Positions 62,182-64,000 of a DNA stretch of 64,000 nucleotides are shown piece by piece (position 1 is the first letter of the stretch; every line of letters begins with the position of its first letter). The notes beneath the pieces were generated by a model. That model made no database searches and had not been told where the DNA came from. It saw nothing but the letters and a program-made list of their open reading frames with translations. A program made the translations under genes and the position numbers. Source of the DNA: Acidobacteriota bacterium (lineage in GTDB: Bacteria > Acidobacteriota > Blastocatellia > Pyrinomonadales > Pyrinomonadaceae); assembly GCA_003697135.1 (NCBI GenBank), contig RFGC01000042.1, positions 62,001 through 126,000 on the forward strand, in the 5' to 3' direction.

Positions 62182-63399
62182 TTACTTCCTTTTTACTCCA
62201 TTAAAAACCTCTATGTAACTCTTTATGGCTTTTTCTGGCGAATATTTCTCCAATGCCGCTTCTCTAGCTCTAACTCCCATTTCATGCAATAAATTCTTAT
62301 TTTCGTATATCTCGAAAATCCTTTCTAGAAGCTTCTGCGGATTTCTAGGTTCGACTACCCAGCCAGCCTCTTCTTCTTTCAAAATCATAGCAACCTCGCT
62401 ATCTTCTTCCACCAAAGCCAATATAGGCTTTCCTGCTGCAAGCAGATTGTAAGTTCTAGAAGGAACCGAAACTCCTCGCATTCCTTTAACAAGCGAAACT
62501 ATTCCCACATCACAAGCATTCAGAAATATCTTTTGTTCGTTTCTAGGACGTGACGGCAACAACGTAACGTTTCTAAGTCCCCTCGTTTCTTCCTCAAGCC
62601 ATTTCCGTTTCACTCCAGAACCCAAAAAAATAAAGTGAAATCTTTCGTCATTATTCAACTCTTTTACGCAGTAAACAATGCTTTCAAGATCATTCGGATA
62701 CCCCATGTTACCCGCGTACAAAAACACAAACTTATCTTTTATTCCCAACTCCTGTAGTAGTTGGTTTTCATCTCTAGGACACGGCTCAACTTGTTCTAAC
62801 TCTGCCCAATTCGGTATACACTCCAAAGACACATCGAACCCCTCTGCCTTGACTTTGATCAACTCAAGCATGTCTCTTCCAACCACTATTATTTTGCTTG
62901 CATTTTTGTAAAGCCAGCGATTAAAGAAATTGAGTAGCTTAACAAAAAAAGAATCTTCTTTTAACTTCCCAACAGCTACGAGCACCTCCGGATAGTTGTC
63001 ATGGATCAACAAAAAGTAAGGTGCCCGTCTAATTAAAGATGAGACAGCCACTAAAAAAGGCAAAATAGGTGGTGTCGTCACCACTAAAACAAAATCCCCC
63101 TTTCTGAATCTCAAAAGCCCATTAAGAAAAATCGAGATTCCTAAGGTAACCATATTTACTATGCGAAAAAGTATCACGTCTTTGTTTAAGGTCGTCCCAA
63201 TAAGACGAAATATCTCGACGTCGTTACGAACTTCATGTTTCGGTGCTTTTATTCCCCTTGCGCCATAACTCGGCTGTCCACATAAAACCTTTACATCAAA
63301 ATCTTTTGCTAATCCCTCAGCTATCTTCGTCAAGTAATAACCTGTAGAAGTCAACTCAGGATAATAAAGTTCTGTTACTACCCAAAGCCTCTGCTTCAT
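62182..63399 (-). CDS. WbuB-like glycosyltransferase family 4
   Basis: The 405-residue GT-B enzyme starts with VVTELYYPELTSTGYYLTKIAEGL, a typical WbuB start. It has LFLYAGNMG-type (KFVFLYAGNMGYPNDLES) and DVGIVSLVKGMRGVSVPSRTYNLLAAGKPIL, the C-terminal nucleotide-sugar site. These enzymes often transfer fucosamine or related sugars in O-antigen and capsule synthesis. The exact sugar is unknown. It lies five bases from wecB. Confidence 0.88.
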   Translation of the reverse strand: MKQRLWVVTELYYPELTSTGYYLTKIAEGLAKDFDVKVLCGQPSYGARGIKAPKHEVRNDVEIFRLIGTTLNKDVILFRIVNMVTLGISIFLNGLLRFRKGDFVLVVTTPPILPFLVAVSSLIRRAPYFLLIHDNYPEVLVAVGKLKEDSFFVKLLNFFNRWLYKNASKIIVVGRDMLELIKVKAEGFDVSLECIPNWAELEQVEPCPRDENQLLQELGIKDKFVFLYAGNMGYPNDLESIVYCVKELNNDERFHFIFLGSGVKRKWLEEETRGLRNVTLLPSRPRNEQKIFLNACDVGIVSLVKGMRGVSVPSRTYNLLAAGKPILALVEEDSEVAMILKEEEAGWVVEPRNPQKLLERIFEIYENKNLLHEMGVRAREAALEKYSPEKAIKSYIEVFNGVKRK

Positions 63400-63403
63400 A
63401 ATT

Positions 63404-64000
63404 TCAAGAGAAGTGTTTTCTTATGCTCGTATAACCAAGAATTATCTTGCTAACTACTTGAGAGACATTCTCTGCCAAATATTCTTTAGGTGCACTCCAA
63501 CGTTGCTGCTGCGAAATAGCTACTTCTACCGACCTAAGAATAGAAAAAGGTTCAGCGCCACTTAAAATGTTACTCCCAACCTCAATTGTTTCCGGCCTTT
63601 CCGTAACATCCCGCAATGTCACATTCGGAATCTTGAAAATAGCACACTCTTCTTGAACTGTGCCACTGTCGGTAAGAACTGCTAAAGCATTTTTCTCGAG
63701 CTTTACAAAATCAAAAAATCCTAAAGGCTCTAGTAGAACTACATGCTCAGAGTTTATTTTCACGCGCTTGAGCTTCTCGGCTGTCCGCGGATGCACACTG
63801 ACAAATACACGTTTTTTGAATTTGTCCGCTACTAGTGAAACTCCTTCAAATATTCTCTTTAGCCTTTCCAACAAGTCAACGTTTTCAGCCCTATGCAAAG
63901 TCATCAAAAAATACCCATTCCGCTCCGTCTTTAACCTCTCCAAAACATCGCTCGCTTCGATTTTCTCTCTAAACGTTTCTAAAACCTCGTAAATAGGATT
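63404..64000 (-). CDS. wecB: UDP-N-acetylglucosamine 2-epimerase, 5' end outside window
   Basis: About 199 codons of the C-terminal part are seen, open through the window edge at 64000. The protein makes UDP-ManNAc from UDP-GlcNAc. MTLHRAENVD, SVHPRTAEKL, LLEPLGFFDFVKLEKNAL, VLTDSGTVQEECAIF and TERPETIEVGSN are family motifs. It belongs to the same polysaccharide transcript as the two genes downstream. A TTG at 63943 is internal to the frame and is not the start. Confidence 0.93.
   Translation of the reverse strand, partial: NPIYEVLETFREKIEASDVLERLKTERNGYFLMTLHRAENVDLLERLKRIFEGVSLVADKFKKRVFVSVHPRTAEKLKRVKINSEHVVLLEPLGFFDFVKLEKNALAVLTDSGTVQEECAIFKIPNVTLRDVTERPETIEVGSNILSGAEPFSILRSVEVAISQQQRWSAPKEYLAENVSQVVSKIILGYTSIRKHFS

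Noticed and set aside
63404-63943. A complete short WecB-like gene starting at TTG 63943
   Set aside because: The same frame continues without a stop to the window edge with family-typical residues, so the gene is partial, not short.

Overview
The window looks like a chromosomal segment of a diderm bacterium of low to moderate GC content. It carries an LptF/LptG-type permease, an undecaprenyl-phosphate sugar transferase and NagZ/NamZ peptidoglycan recycling enzymes. The gene families (fused LptFG, DUF6677-like membrane protein, PqqD-fold protein with a Tat-like signal and Cys-rich tail, DUF1015, DUF2237) suggest an Acidobacteriota member, perhaps Blastocatellia-like. That placement is inference from family resemblance, not from a marker gene. 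No phage, insertion sequence or CRISPR array was seen.

Layout. 1-1.7 kb: start of a heparinase II/III-like protein. 1.8-3.8 kb: ArsC-like protein, DUF2237, ScpA, SMR transporter. 3.8-5.5 kb: subtilase with a coupled small protein. 5.8-10 kb: charged secreted protein, RsmI, MutS. 10.6-16.3 kb: LysA, NagZ, DUF4431-like protein, aminotransferase, NUDIX. 16.9-22.1 kb: NtrC-type regulator, M50 protease, HU, RadA, TrpC. 22.1-31.9 kb: mostly plus-strand genes (3-hydroxyanthranilate dioxygenase, arginyltransferase-like protein, DUF1015, SDR, acyl-CoA ligase, MoaD, MoaE, MobA, Dph6-like). 32-37.7 kb: acyltransferase, alanine racemase, tRNA-Glu, and pdhA-nhaA-pdhB. 37.8-43 kb: HMG-CoA reductase, beta-lactamase-like protein, bacterioferritin, and an aromatic amino acid operon (chorismate mutase, prephenate dehydratase, DAHP synthase). 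The aromatic operon is preceded by a leader peptide and terminator that look like an attenuator. 43.4-45.8 kb: metK-ahcY. 45.8-50.6 kb: minus-strand LptFG, RecO, two small membrane proteins, NamZ. 50.7-56.9 kb: HslVU, an fn3 lipoprotein, FAH-family protein, transaldolase, UspA, hydrolase, DUF402. 57-64 kb: minus-strand RimI/TsaB, a PqqD-nucleotidyltransferase-HprK-like group, and the edge of a surface polysaccharide locus.

The most unusual signal is not a gene. A 13-base word, GCGTCTGATAACG, with close variants, occurs about 22 times, mostly in intergenic clusters and sometimes inside genes. Every copy left of 43.2 kb that I found lies on the plus strand. Every copy right of 53.8 kb lies on the minus strand. 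At 43192-43219 one copy is joined to a second half-site, making a good match to a chromosomal dif site (XerC/XerD recombination site). The G-over-C excess of the plus strand also ends there. I therefore infer that the replication terminus lies at 43.2 kb. On both arms the 13-mer reads 5' to 3' toward the terminus, the polarity of FtsK-orienting (KOPS) or Chi-type sequences, and its first 11 bases equal the XerC-side arm of the putative dif site.
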